NCBI RefSeq assembly: GCF_032854445.1
Contig: NC_088302.1
Span: forward strand, 36,520,191 to 36,584,190
Direction: 5' to 3'
From: Liolophura sinensis
Lineage: Eukaryota; Mollusca; Polyplacophora; Chitonida; Chitonidae
Length of the DNA stretch: 64,000 nucleotides
Shown here: positions 13,301 to 22,233 of the stretch, in pieces
Layout: each line of letters starts with the position of its first letter
How positions within the stretch are numbered: the first letter of the stretch is position 1
Notes under the pieces: model-generated
What the model was told of the DNA's origin: nothing
What the model saw: only the letters and a program-made list of their open reading frames with translations
Database searches by the model: none
Position numbers and translations under genes: made by a program

Positions 13301-15892
13301 AAGTGAGCCGCCCCGCACGAGCCATTATACTGATACGGGTCAACCAGTAGTTGCATTATCCCCTTCATGCTGAACTCCAAACGAGGAAGCTGCAACATCC
13401 TCTTTTAAAGTCTTAGGTGTGATCGACCCCGGAATGATCCTGGATCTACCGCTTCCGAAGCGGGCGCTGTACCAACTGTGTTTACGGGGCAGGTAGGTAA
13501 GAATTGAAGATAGTCGGCTAAATGACCCTTAGCCAACTGAAAGACATTATAGACAGCTATATGGAAGTTTGTGGAAGAAGTCCAGACGTTGGTTTCCAAA
13601 TTACTTGAGCGATTAAAGCAATAGTTTGCTGATAAAAGCCATATACGTGAACCTAGTTTGACTTTATGTTCTCATGAGTACTGTATATTGACTTTTAAAA
13701 TATATGTCTTATCTACTTGTCATTCTTCGTGAATCTTGCTAAAAACGTGAGATCCTTGAGTACAGGTGTACATAGTGAAAAAAAAAATCATCACCAAGGA
13801 ATTATAACCAGGCTATAAGCAAGTTTGCTAAGCAGGAAGGGCATTATGTAAGCTGGACAGATCTCCACTTTTGCTAATATATACCTAATACATCAACGTC
13901 AGACCGGAAATCTCCTCAAAACCAAGCCGTGGAAGCATATAATACCGTTATGAATATACCGTAAACACAGGCTTTTTCATAAAAAAGAAAAAAATAGCAC
14001 ACACACTAGTACAAGTTCACTTTTAATATATATATGCGTAATTCAAGATGATAAAAGTGACTATGCATTTTTGATAAGCTTTTTTTATTCCAAATTAGGT
14101 CTAAATGAGTGCAGATTTAAAGACGTGAATACAGCACTAATCAATGATAACTGCTATACTGTACAGGGTGTCCCATAAGTCGCGCATAATCCATGTTGAG
14201 GTTGAATGCTTGAGCTACAGAGCGGTGTGTTGCCCCATCTCTTCCAAACATAAAAACCAGTTCAACTCTTTCTTGCACTATTAGTTTATTAGCCATAATT
14301 AACTCTGAAAGAGAGAGAGAAAAAAATTTAATCAGTATTAAATCTGAAACACAGAAAAAAAATAAAATCAGGATGGTGCACGACTTCTGGGACACCCTGT
14401 ATATGGACCTTTGATGTCCGTGTTCACTCAGTGACATGTGCCAAGTGGAGTTATATTCCGCATTAATGTATTTTCTGGCTATAAGCTGTCATTATATGTA
14501 TTCTCAGTAGTTTATTGTTACCATGCATGTTTTTACACTATGGACTTGAGTCCGCAATAAAACGTGATTAATTCCCAATATTGTTGCGAGATTCGGTATA
14601 TTTCCCTATAAAATCATAGGTGTTTTGTATTCAGACAAGTGAAAGACCCATGTTAAAAGATAGATGAGGTATTGACCAACAGCTCTACCGAATAACAGAC
14701 AGACAGACACACAAACAGACATACAGATCAACTCACACACCTGCTCTAGTCGTAGCTGCCAAATGAATGATGATTGCAGATGATTTATGTATACAATTCA
14801 AACTCAACGTTATTGTTGTTTATCCGCAGATGCGATCAAGTTCCTGTTGGAAAACGGGGCTTCTTCAGAGCGAACTACGGGTAAAGGCTACACACTGATG
14901 ACTCTGGCCCGAGGGCAGGGGAATTCCGACGTGGTCCACTTCCTCAAACAGAAACTAGGTATAGTTAGTATATTTACGCATACTCACTCTGAAATAAATG
15001 TGTAACTACAGAATCATGCAGACTATATGTAAACATGAATTTTCAGAAAACCGTTATGACGAAAATAGATTTTCTTTAAACAATAAGCATTTGTATCGGT
15101 GACAGTATGCTATTACCAGAGGCTGTAATTAGTCATTGAAGCTTTTTGCACACGATATAGCCCAATACAACCACTCAGTGTCGATTGAATATTTACATGA
15201 CTATTTCCGCGACTCTTTTCTTTGCTTGCTGGTCAGCCCTGCAGTTCGGATGGTTTAAAATGTTACTTCTGTGGAGAATATATAACTAGAACTCAGCTTC
15301 AGCATTGTATCATAAGAGTAGGACTAGTACTGAAAGTAAGGCTCCCTGTTACGATATATAGACATGAACAACCAGGTGCGAAACATTCCAGAGAAGTGTT
15401 GTGTTACCTCCAAGACTCGTCCACCTGTTTCCTTTACCTGGTTTCTTCTGCTCTCCGTGTAGACAGTCCTCGCATAAATGTCATGGTCTTGGGTGAAAGG
15501 AAGTGTGGTGTTCCCCCAAGACTCGCCAGTCAGGTTTTATCCATACATCCTTAATGTAGATGGTAAAACGCTATATAAACGAGCGTAATGATCAAATAAA
15601 TGCTTTCAAAAGTTGTCACATGTGAACAGAATTTATTCACTTGTGTAAGCATTGTGTAAGAGTTTCTCCTCAAACAGGAGTGCTACCTTACACCGCAGTA
15701 TCCGAGGCCCCAGTGCCAATGCTCTTAACAAAACAATTTTAAGTTCCAAAATATGAATACTCCCATTCATATACTGACGTAGGCCTACAGGATAAATGAA
15801 ACAGAAGTATGCGTAATTAACCTCTATCCATTAGCACAGATCGTTAATATATCGTTATTGTTTCAGGCGGGAAGAAATCTCCTTGGGAATAA
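4300..15892 (+). CDS. Small ankyrin-repeat protein, six exons, 132 residues
   Basis: Joined exons are 4300-4327, 7074-7123, 11501-11578, 12939-13026, 14830-14958 and 15867-15892. All introns are GT-AG and the frame stays open to TAA. The product is a compact ankyrin-repeat protein with no signal peptide or membrane segment, so it is probably intracellular. Residues 5-32 form an N-terminal cap (DLFEAAFFGD). Residues 33-64 are a canonical repeat (GQTALHIAAANGH). Residues 65-97 are a second canonical repeat (CTPLHWATRHGHL...LLENGA). Residues 98-126 form a C-terminal cap repeat that has lost the TPLH motif (GYTLMTLARGQGN), and a short basic tail follows. Ankyrin repeats bind proteins; the partner cannot be told from sequence. 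Introns break each repeat unit, as is common in ankyrin genes. I do not recognise a specific orthologue. The second ATG at 4303 is an equally good start. The repeats are certain; the exact first exon is less so. Confidence 0.85.
4478..4610 (+). repeat. SINE, family A
   Basis: It carries the blocks GACCCTGCAGATGGTCGTGG, AATGCTGGCCGC, TATAAGTGAAATGG and GTACGGCGTAAAACTCCG, then an AAATACAT simple tail. It lies in intron 1 of the ankyrin gene. Confidence 0.75.
4930..5087 (+). repeat. SINE, family A, well conserved 3' part
   Basis: Contains GTGGGAAGGTCTGTCAGCA, the GGTTTCCTCCCACC block, GTATAAGTGAAATATTC, GGCGTAAAACACCAATC and a long (AAAT)n tail. It is one of the best preserved family A tails in the window. 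Confidence 0.85.
5208..5272 (+). mobile_element. Left-arm fragment of foldback MITE M1
   Basis: Matches the left arm of the complete element at 11658-11912 (TTTAACAGAAAGTCTGTTGT followed by a TGAATGTATTCTG block). No matching right arm follows directly. Confidence 0.5.
6086..6182 (+). mobile_element. Right-arm fragment of foldback MITE M1
   Basis: Contains the right-arm blocks AACAGAATACATTCTAGCAT, CAGATAACAGACA and AAAATTGACAGATTATTTTT found at the end of the complete copy. It may be the separated partner of the left arm at 5208. Confidence 0.5.
6751..6960 (+). repeat. SINE-like repeat, family C
   Basis: The core GGAGGAAACTGGAGTGC, AACAACCGGCCTTTGGCA and GACAAACTTTCCCA is followed by a GCTGGGTTTGAGCCCACA block near the 3' end. 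Related copies are at 2.6, 28.7 and 52.8 kb. Confidence 0.65.
7074..7123 (+). CDS. Ankyrin-repeat gene, coding exon 2
   Basis: A 50-base exon between TTTGCAG and GTGAGT. It encodes FFGDTRDIERSLNAGQ, the typical 'GD...I..LL..G' helix pair of an ankyrin repeat. Confidence 0.85.
7124..8383. other. Ankyrin gene intron 2, unclassified part
   Basis: No exon or repeat is recognised; open frames here lack any family signature. Confidence 0.4.
8384..8515. mobile_element. Small inverted-repeat element (MITE-like)
   Basis: The left end AATAAACGATTTCTTGCCGT (running on GACATGTGGTAG) is matched by an inverted copy at the right end (TGTCACGGCAAGAAAT, then TAGTTATT). The arms are about 24 bp well matched and about 33 bp in all, enclosing roughly 80 bp. 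No clear target duplication was defined. Confidence 0.6.
8516..9580. other. Ankyrin gene intron 2, unclassified part
   Basis: AT-rich intronic DNA with no exon, array or element that I can name. Confidence 0.4.
9581..9643 (+). repeat. SINE family B, 3' end only
   Basis: CGTCGTCATATGACTGAAAA is followed by GAGTACGACGTTAAACCCC and AAGCACTCACTCACTC. Only the tail is present, as expected from 5' truncation during insertion. Confidence 0.75.
10192..10497 (-). repeat. SINE with tRNA-like head
   Basis: On the minus strand the head reads GGTGGCCTAATCGTTAGAGC (an A-box-like stretch) with GGATCAAACCC (B-box-like) about 40 bases later. The rest shares the 'GACACCAGACATAACAAG / CTGACACCAGGCC' section with family B. 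The low-coordinate end has three GCGAGTCCATGC-type short repeats. Confidence 0.65.
10877..11098 (+). repeat. SINE, family B
   Basis: Starts GCCGCCTCGCTAGCTCAG (A-box-like), contains TTTTCGGCATGATACTTCA and ends in AGGCTGAAAAATTATTAGG, CGATGTTAAACTCC and a CATA-rich tail. Confidence 0.7.
11161..11296 (+). repeat. SINE, family A (diverged)
   Basis: CTGCGAAGGGCGGTGG, GATCGCCGTCGTGTAAGGG and AACGGCGTTAAAGACC with an ATAAATAAGTAAA tail match the order of family A blocks. Confidence 0.55.
11501..11578 (+). CDS. Ankyrin-repeat gene, coding exon 3
   Basis: A 78-base, phase-0 exon after a long pyrimidine tract and TTTTTCAG; the donor is GTACGTG. It encodes the loop and first helix of a canonical repeat, with GQTALHIAAANGH. 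Confidence 0.9.
11656..11914. mobile_element. Complete foldback MITE M1 with TA target duplication
   Basis: The element 11658-11912 begins CACTCAAAAAATTAATCC and ends with the inverted form (AGATTACTTTTTGAGTG), flanked by TA on both sides. The outer arms pair over roughly 75-80 bp with some mismatches. The middle holds another inverted pair around TTAATTCAACATAA / TTATGTTGAATATG. There is no coding capacity. TA duplications and long inverted ends fit a Tc1/mariner-mobilised MITE. It lies in intron 3 of the ankyrin gene. Confidence 0.8.
12700..12907 (+). repeat. SINE, family A, nearly full length
   Basis: GAGCTCAAGTCCATCTCATA (B-box side) is followed by TACGTGGGAAGGTCAGTCAG, TTGTATAAGTGAAACATTCC and TCTAAAACACC with an AAATAAATA tail. 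The tail ends about 31 bases before the acceptor of ankyrin exon 4. Confidence 0.75.
12939..13026 (+). CDS. Ankyrin-repeat gene, coding exon 4
   Basis: Acceptor TTTGCAG, donor GTTAGT. It completes one repeat (MLVNRGVNVDTL) and starts the next (CTPLHWATRHGHL). The acceptor is only about 31 bases past the tail of a SINE. Confidence 0.9.
13134..13495 (-). repeat. SINE, family B, full length with tRNA-like head
   Basis: The minus strand runs from a tRNA-like head (AACACAGTTGGTACAGCGC, anticodon-arm-like CCGCTTCGGAAGCGG, GGTCGATCACACC) through a GACTTACCGAAGGCAAG-complement body to a GTCATATGACTGCAAG and GTTAAACCCCCAAACACTCA tail. The loop TTCGGAA would give anticodon CGG, so the head resembles tRNA-Pro. 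Confidence 0.8.
13496..14163. other. Ankyrin gene intron 4, unclassified part
   Basis: No exon or named element is seen; it contains poly-A stretches only. Confidence 0.35.
14164..14399 (-). mobile_element. Short Tc1/mariner-type element with transposase remnant
   Basis: The ends are inverted copies of CAGGGTGTCCCAKAAGTCG (about 22 bp with two mismatches), each flanked by TA, the mariner-type target duplication. On the minus strand the interior encodes LIVQERVELVFMFGRDGA followed by THRSVAQAFN, which resembles the N-terminal helix-turn-helix of some insect and invertebrate DNA transposases (DUF4817-like; recognition by eye). The catalytic domain is absent, so at 236 bp this is an internally deleted, non-autonomous copy in intron 4 of the ankyrin gene. 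Confidence 0.8.
14694..14732. repeat. ACAG/CACA simple repeat
   Basis: A short run of CAGA and CACA units about 100 bases before ankyrin exon 5. Confidence 0.6.
14830..14958 (+). CDS. Ankyrin-repeat gene, coding exon 5
   Basis: Acceptor CCGCAG, donor GTATAG. It encodes AIKFLLENGASSERT, the end of the second canonical repeat, and then the C-terminal capping repeat ending VVHFLKQKL. Confidence 0.9.
14959..15866. other. Ankyrin gene intron 5
   Basis: Contains a 110-codon open frame (from 15222) with no recognisable signature, and a weak SINE-tail-like piece near 15559-15602 (AAAACGCTATATAAACG then ATCAAATAAATG). Nothing else is recognised. Confidence 0.35.
15867..15892 (+). CDS. Ankyrin-repeat gene, coding exon 6 with stop
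   Basis: Acceptor GTTTCAG. It encodes the tail GKKSPWE after a split Gly codon and ends in TAA. The exon is short, but the phase fits exactly and no competing acceptor is needed. Confidence 0.75.
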
Positions 15893-16290
15893 CTTTGCGT
15901 GTCGCTTTTTGCTCCTGTACTACTGTACGTGGATTATCAACTCGATCGACTGAGCATGTCAGGTGATGAGCAAAATGGCGGGGTGAAATTCACCAGCGAA
16001 TGGATACAGGCCACAGCATTTCCATGTTTGACACTGCGGTGTAACTTCAGCTTACTTTTAACACAAGTTTTGAGAATTGTGTGGCCTGTCAATCAACATA
16101 CAGGATAATAGGGTTTCGGGCTTGCAGATTTAGGGACTGCTCAGTGGCGCTGAACCTTAGCATGTCAGTAAAAGGAAATTTTGGTCCCAGGTCCGCTGCA
16201 TAAATACGTCGTGATCTGTCTGTTGCTAGGTGATACACGTGCAAGATGATAATTATGATTAACGCATGACTATACACCACAGACAGAATT

Positions 16291-16296
16291 AATAAA
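16291..16296 (+). promoter_or_regulatory. Polyadenylation signal AATAAA for the ankyrin gene
   Basis: This is the first well-placed AATAAA on the plus strand after the stop codon, giving a 3' UTR of about 0.4 kb. Confidence 0.4.
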
Positions 16297-16520
16297 GTAT
16301 ACATAAATTTGACTATTCTAAGTAATTATTTCCATATTTACTTGCTGTAAATTTCACTGTATATGAGCTCAGTTGTGCATCAGTGAAAAGTTGTGTGGAT
16401 GCTAAATTCTATGTTTTATCTCATCTATACTAAACAAGGGCGAAATAAAATGTTTTTCTTTAGAACAATTTTTCTTCTAAAGGATTGATAGATTCAACTT
16501 AGGCTGCGTGTTTTTTATTT

Positions 16521-16648
16521 AAGAAGTAAAACGTAGTTTTCCATGTTGAAATCACCAAGATAATGCACAGTAGACCTGCCGAGCTCTCAAACAGTCTGCT
16601 GTGCATTATCTTGGTGATTTGAGCATGGCAAACTACGTTTTATTTCTA
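16521..16648. repeat. Long inverted repeat (about 55-bp stem, 18-base loop)
   Basis: Arms 16521-16575 and 16594-16648 pair with about five mismatches; the shared core is AAATCACCAAGATAATGCAC. RNA from either strand would fold into a long hairpin. It lies past the polyadenylation signal of the ankyrin gene. No protein is encoded. Confidence 0.85.
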
Positions 16649-16805
16649 TTCTAATATACCATTACGAAATAATGGAGCCATTAGAGTGGGGGAATAACAC
16701 CCAAGACAGCCGCTGTTTCCTTGTTGTTAATATGTAACGGTCCAGGTTGTTTTGTCATGATTTTGGGCAAGTCTGTGCTAATGGAATGGGTGGGAAATAA
16801 ATCAT

Positions 16806-16842
16806 CCAATCAGAGCCACGCACGTGACAGTTATTGACCAAT
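16806..16842. promoter_or_regulatory. CCAAT / CACGTG / CCAAT cluster
   Basis: CCAAT at 16806-16810 and 16838-16842 lie 32 bases apart, with CACGTG at 16821-16826 between them. The layout resembles an NF-Y plus bHLH (E-box) promoter module, but no gene is recognised on either side at the right distance. Confidence 0.3.
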
Positions 16843-17989
16843 AAAGGCACATTTCCCGTCAGCACTTCCCTATGTGAGTTCGAGCTCTAAATTCGAACAT
16901 AACAGTCTTGCGATGACTGAGGAATGATGATTTTAAGTCAAACTAATTTAAAAAACTGTCAGAAGTGAACAATTTATTTCGTGGAGAAACTTGCTGATTC
17001 AGTTGAAACCTAAATGGAAGGTGTTTCCTGAGATGACAGCGTTGCCCAGAAACTGAGCCAGGCGCGCTGACACAATGCCAGAAGAGGCATCCGGCGACTG
17101 AGAAGAAACAACGGTTAAGTGTGAAAACACTGTTTAAAGAGCGGCGTTGTTCTTCAGACGGCCTGAAGCTATATACGAGTCCACAGCCTGGACTCGTTCG
17201 AATGGCCAGTTACAGACATTATTCTAATACCGGCGTGGCTCAGAACAGTGGCTGCAGTGGCGCGGAGACAGTAGTTTGTGTACCGCCGACTGAGTCCTGC
17301 ATCACGGGAGATGTCTGCCATCATGCAGCACAAGCTGTTCACTCCCATCGCTAGCTTGTAATACTAGCAATCCAGTGCTTTTGGAGGAGAATCAAGTAAA
17401 AGAACCTTGAAAAAACTTATCATTGCCCACGTTGCGCTTATCCTGATATTGTACCTAAATGCTCGTTGTTTGATGCCACCTCTTTATATCTCATATACAG
17501 GATAAGTGCCCATTGGCCACATGATGCCGGTAATGGTAAATAAATCACCTTTAAACTTCACTGCCTCACCGGTTATATGTAAATTCATTTTGCTTTTGTC
17601 CTCGGAAAATGTGAGCTGTCAAATTTTGAAAAAATCAGACGTTCTAACAGCATAACCCAGCCCCCTATCTTGTTAGTGAAATGGAACCGTCCCAGCGTCC
17701 ATGATGAGGACAACTGTGTATTGATTGTCAATTTCAGCAGGCTTCGTTCACCTTTGCTTTTAGTGTTATAGTTTTTGGAGTATGTCAGAATTGATATTAT
17801 TGGATATTTATATGAAAAGGATGTTCACGCTAGTCTTTTCTATAGCTGAGTTGTCCCCCCTTGCTCATAGTTTTCACCATTTCATTTTGCCTCTAGCCAG
17901 TGATTTCCACGGTTCCGTTTTACGAACCAGTAACATCAATCACCTGGCGTAACTTTCCTTGTAACATAGGTGAAGAGATACGTCAACAT
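16843..17989. other. Intergenic stretch, nothing recognised
   Basis: A GC-richer stretch (about 17.0-17.4 kb) with short open frames that match no family I know. Confidence 0.35.
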
Positions 17990-19420
17990 GACAATTGCAC
18001 GGCGCCGTAAAATGGGATATGGCGGTTTTCTTTTCTAAATATAAGTTTTTTATTTTTGCCTCTTTTGCTGTCGAATTTTTTTATAAGCATGCGGGAAAAA
18101 AAACTCCCAGAAAAAGAGATAGGGTTGGAGTTTTTCTTTTTTTAAGTAGGTGGAAAAAAGAACAACTTCCAGAAAAAATCTCGGTCCCCAAGATAATTAG
18201 CCAATCTGATTACGTTTTGCTTCGTGCTTGTTGAAATACTCATGTATGTGACATTACCATTGGATGATTAACTCATGACTGGAGATATCCTAGTCGGGCT
18301 CCTAGATAACCCGATTGGCTGATTACCTCGGGGCCCGAGATCTTTTTCAGGGAGAGTCGGGGGGTGGGGTGGGGGGTTGCATTAAAAAAAAAGAGGAACT
18401 CCGACTCCAAGAGTGCAAAAAATTTAAAAAAACGTACAGTTGAAAAAAAAGAAACACCATGTCCCTTTTATACGGAGCCGTATAAGGGGCATGGCGTTTT
18501 TCCTTCATTGGATGATTATCTCGGGCCCCGAGTTAATCAGCCAATTGTTGTATCATACGCTAAAGATGACCGCCTATTTCCGGCATTTGCGTGTTCCAAT
18601 GCATGTCCAAGCTTAGTTCATTGCCCTCTTCAAATGTACTCATCTGTCACAAACTACACTTGAAAAGGGACAGTCCTATCCTTCACCCAGTTACCTGTGG
18701 TAACTAGAGGGAATGTTGACATTTATCCTAGGCCAAGATCAACCGTCTTGCCGGCTGTGTTTGCTGCAAAAAGGTCCACCCTGGCGTAGGGGAAATGTGA
18801 ACATTCAACATAGATACGGTCCAAATTCCTTTAGAATATTGCCCTTTTCAAGTCATCTATAACAAAGTACATTTGGGAAAGGGACAGTCCTATCCTCCAC
18901 CCTGCTACCTGTGGTAACTAGAGGGAATGTTCACATTTACCCAACGCCAAGATCAATTGTCTTGCCCCTACGCCAAGACGGGCCGTTTTGCACAGCCGCG
19001 CAGCCACTGGCTGATTAACTCGGGGCCCAAGTTCGTTAAGTTGGAGCCCGAGATAATCATCAAATGACAGTGTCACATACATGGGTGTTTCAACAAAAGC
19101 CCGAAGCATAGCGTATTTTTCCACTGGGAATTTTTCTTTTTTGCCAGCGGGAGTTCTTTTTTTTTCCGATGGGATTTTTTCTATTTTTTTCAATGGGATT
19201 TTTCTGTTTTTTCCAATGGGAGTTTTTTTGTTGGTGGGGGAGGGGCTGCTTAAGAAAAAAGGAAACCTCTCACTGCAAAAGTGGAAATATTAAAAAACAC
19301 ACAGTTAAGAAAAAGAAAAACGCCATGTGCCTTTTACGGCTCCGTATTTACATAACTCCGTACAAATGCGCTTGGTGGGACAGCTTTGTAAAACGCGATT
19401 CAGTATTGCCAGAATAGCTA
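17990..19420. repeat. Composite foldback block with internal direct repeats
   Basis: Segments near 18239-18340 and 19008-19085 are inverted copies (CATGTATGTGACA at the outer edge; GGCTGATTA and CTCGGGGCCC at the inner edge). Between them, a GGGACAGTCCTATCC...GGTAACTAGAGGGAATGTT unit occurs twice (about 18665 and 18873). T-rich and A-rich 'TTTTTCC..TGGGA' units flank both sides. A near-perfect palindrome lies at 18456-18497 around TATACGGAGCCGTATA, and a related one near 19330. No transposase is visible; it may be a non-autonomous foldback transposon or nested copies of one. Confidence 0.6.
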
Positions 19421-20106
19421 ACATGTATTGCAGAGTAAGAGTTATTTGGTAGCATATTAGTCCATCGAGATCTCTCAAAATAACTCGCCACACATTTCCC
19501 AAGGTCTACTTGATGGAACTAATTTCATTGTGGCCCACGCTGGCGGCACCCAAACTTAACTTTACTAAAATACAAGTTTTTGATAACCTTCTGATTTTGA
19601 TTATGAAGGTTGAAGTAGTGCCAACTGACGACAATGGAAATATTTTAGATTGCAAACCCAATATATGCCACGAAAACAATTCAAAATAGCGGTCGACGGC
19701 GAGGCGCTCTGTACCGTTAACTTTCTAGCATTCAACGTTACCTCAGAACAGCAAGTAAAGTAGTGTAATGGGTAAGGGTGGTAAATTAAGATTATTGTAT
19801 TCGAGATTCAACGACAAAATGAGAAACAAAATGAGCAGTGTGAGGTGTTCGATGGACCATAGCTGGAAGGAGAGGGCCAGGAAATCTGCACTATGTTTCG
19901 TGAGAGAAAGGGATAGACTATGACTTACTATGACTGTCAGAATTTTAAATTAGCACACTGAGCCCAGCACTAGCAGCATATACACTTTCAGCTGAACGTA
20001 GTAAGTGTATATTACCTCTTCATCAACAAGAGATTGCTTTGTAGAACGAATTGAAATTTATAGCGACAGCTTTTTCCTAACTGATGCATTCTGATTCAGA
20101 TTCCTT
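19421..20106. other. Intergenic stretch, nothing recognised
   Basis: No coding signature or repeat structure is seen. Confidence 0.35.
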
Positions 20107-20225
20107 CAGCCTACCCATTGTCGGACGTTTTCCTCAATTTATCCCAGCCTACACGTTGTCGGACGCTTTCCTCAATTTATCCCAGCCCACACGTTGTCGG
20201 ACGCTTTCTTCAATTTATCTCAGCC
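20107..20225. repeat. 38-bp tandem repeat, three copies
   Basis: Units start at 20107, 20145 and 20183 with CAGCCTACACGTTGTCGGAC and end CTCAATTTATCC. A fourth partial unit follows. Confidence 0.85.
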
Positions 20226-20469
20226 TGCACGGCGTACAGAACCTGCTGTAAAGACTGCTGTGACCTTGTTCTCATTGAAGTTTAATGTGAAACTCACGAG
20301 TTTTTCATTTCTTTGACAGGTTAAGGGGTTGGGAAAACCGGAGTGTACGGAGTCACCTATTGCAGGTGCCCGTCCCCAAATAGCTGACGAACCTGCCGAG
20401 AAAAAGGTGCAATAGAACTAGCCATTCTCGCTACTCCAGAGGCCATGCCTTCAGTGCCTTTTCGACTCC
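20226..20469. other. Spacer between two tandem arrays
   Basis: Nothing recognised. Confidence 0.3.
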
Positions 20470-20750
20470 ATTTCTGTGGATCTTCTATGGCTTTTTGCTG
20501 CATGTCCGTGGGACTTCTGTGGCTTTTTACTCCATGTATATAGGCCCTCTGTGGCTTTTTACTGTATGTGTGTAGGTCTTCTGTGGCTTTTTACTGCATG
20601 TATGTGGGCCTTCTGTGGCACTTTAGTGCATGTATGTGGAACTCTTATGCCTTTTTAATGAAGGCCTGTGGTCCTTCTGTGGATTTTAATTTCGGGTCTG
20701 TGGATCTCCTATGGCTTTTTATTGCGTGAATATAGACCTGTGACGTGTTG
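20470..20750. repeat. 32-bp tandem repeat, about eight degenerate copies
   Basis: Units contain TTCTGTGGCTTTTTACTGCA and TGTATGTGGGCC; consecutive starts at 20483 and 20515 fix the period at 32. The unit drifts toward the 3' end. A short open frame across it is a by-product. Confidence 0.8.
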
Positions 20751-21155
20751 CTCATGTCTGTTCTTTGCATGCATTTATTGTTTGCCTTTCATTTATTATT
20801 CTTACTCACAATAAACTTAGTTATTGTGACCCCAATTACTGCAACCAACCAACAAACCATCCCTTCAGGATTATCTCCGGTGTCTTTGGTCGGTAGTTTC
20901 AGTTCAGTACAAATACATGCTGCATGCATGTTGCCATTGTAAATCATCATACGAGGAAAAGACGTTTGCTGAGTGATCTGATTGGATGAGCAAGTTAAGA
21001 TTAATCTGTAATTGGGTCAAAGAAGCAATCAAAGGATCGCCTGTAGCGAAACCCAAAAGAGCCGTTGGTATTGTGAAGATGACTTTTAGTCGGAGACCTC
21101 ATTAGTCACAAGCTTGTCGGCTGTGAATAACGCGATGAACCTGCTATATATTGTC
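20751..21155. other. Intergenic stretch, nothing recognised
   Basis: No gene or element is seen. Confidence 0.3.
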
Positions 21156-21397
21156 AGTTAGAGGTTAGAGAAAGGAAACGGGACTGGTTGGCCCGGTGTC
21201 CATATAATGTGACGTCAGTGGGGCGTCACGTCTGGTGTCTTCGGCATGATAGTGTATTGACGGCAGCACTTTGACGGCATGGACTCGCGCTGCCACAAAA
21301 AACACAGTATATGTACACACACCTTATGGCTCATTGTTGTCATATGTATGAAAAATTTTTACGTACGACCTTAAGCCCAAAACATACATACATATGG
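21156..21397 (+). repeat. SINE, family B
   Basis: GGAAACGGGACTGGTTGGCC, GTGTCTTCGGCATGATAGTG and a TGTCATATGTATGAAAAATT...ACGACCTTAAGCCC tail with CATA repeats. Confidence 0.7.
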
Positions 21398-22233
21398 ACA
21401 ACGTGTTTGGGATTTTCATCAGTAAATATTGTTTTAATGATGAACAGAAACAACTATAATGTGAAAAAAGAAAAGCTGCCGAGTTCACACCAGTAACACT
21501 GTCACTAAATTCGAGAATCGCTGATTGCGATGTTCAGATGCTGTCCGACTGGATGCCTTGGTTGCATTTGTGACATTTGCAACGGCATAGTATTTGTCAT
21601 TCAAAGATATTTTAGTGATATGAATTCAGAATTACGTGAAGATCACGGAAATCTGTTTTTTGTGGAGTAAAGCACTGACATTTTGAGAACAGCACAGACG
21701 ACAGAGCTAAGTTCCGGGTTGGTGAATGTAACGATTCAGAGCGGTTAATAAGGAAGCTAAGCTGGAAACATGGACAACCGATCTGAGAGCTATACCGTAC
21801 CAAGCTGGTCAGCTTCACTCGCCCATGCTATAAATCTGAACAAACTCGCAGTTAAACCCTAGATCCATCATAAAATCTTAATTATTACTCTGACTAGGTA
21901 GATTTATGCATCGATGAACAGTTGATCACCGTGTGGAAAACTGTGCCTTCAGTCCTATATCCCAGTCTGTAGGTAGAGCAAATAGTTTCTTTCTTGACGA
22001 AAGCGTTTTCGTTTGAACTGTTTAATTCAGCCATATTTTGAATCTGAATCCTGCACAATAATCAATTCCTATCACATGAAACGATGACGTCCTTAGATTT
22101 CCAGACAATTGAGTCACGTGAGGACGAGAATGGAAGATGAAAATGGTGATGAACCCGGAGAAAGCGCGGTGACACCTGCGCCGAAATGGCTTAATTTTTT
22201 CGTATGTGCTGGCGTACGGTCCGTGCATCTTTT
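21398..22233. other. Intergenic stretch, nothing recognised
   Basis: No gene or element is seen. Confidence 0.3.

Noticed and set aside
15222-15554. A 110-codon frame in ankyrin intron 5 starting MLAGQPCSSDG
   Set aside because: No family signature, no splice support, and it runs toward a weak SINE-tail-like sequence.
19081-19293. A Phe-rich, membrane-like 70-codon frame
   Set aside because: It comes from T-rich 'TTTTTCC..TGGGA' repeat units in the foldback block.
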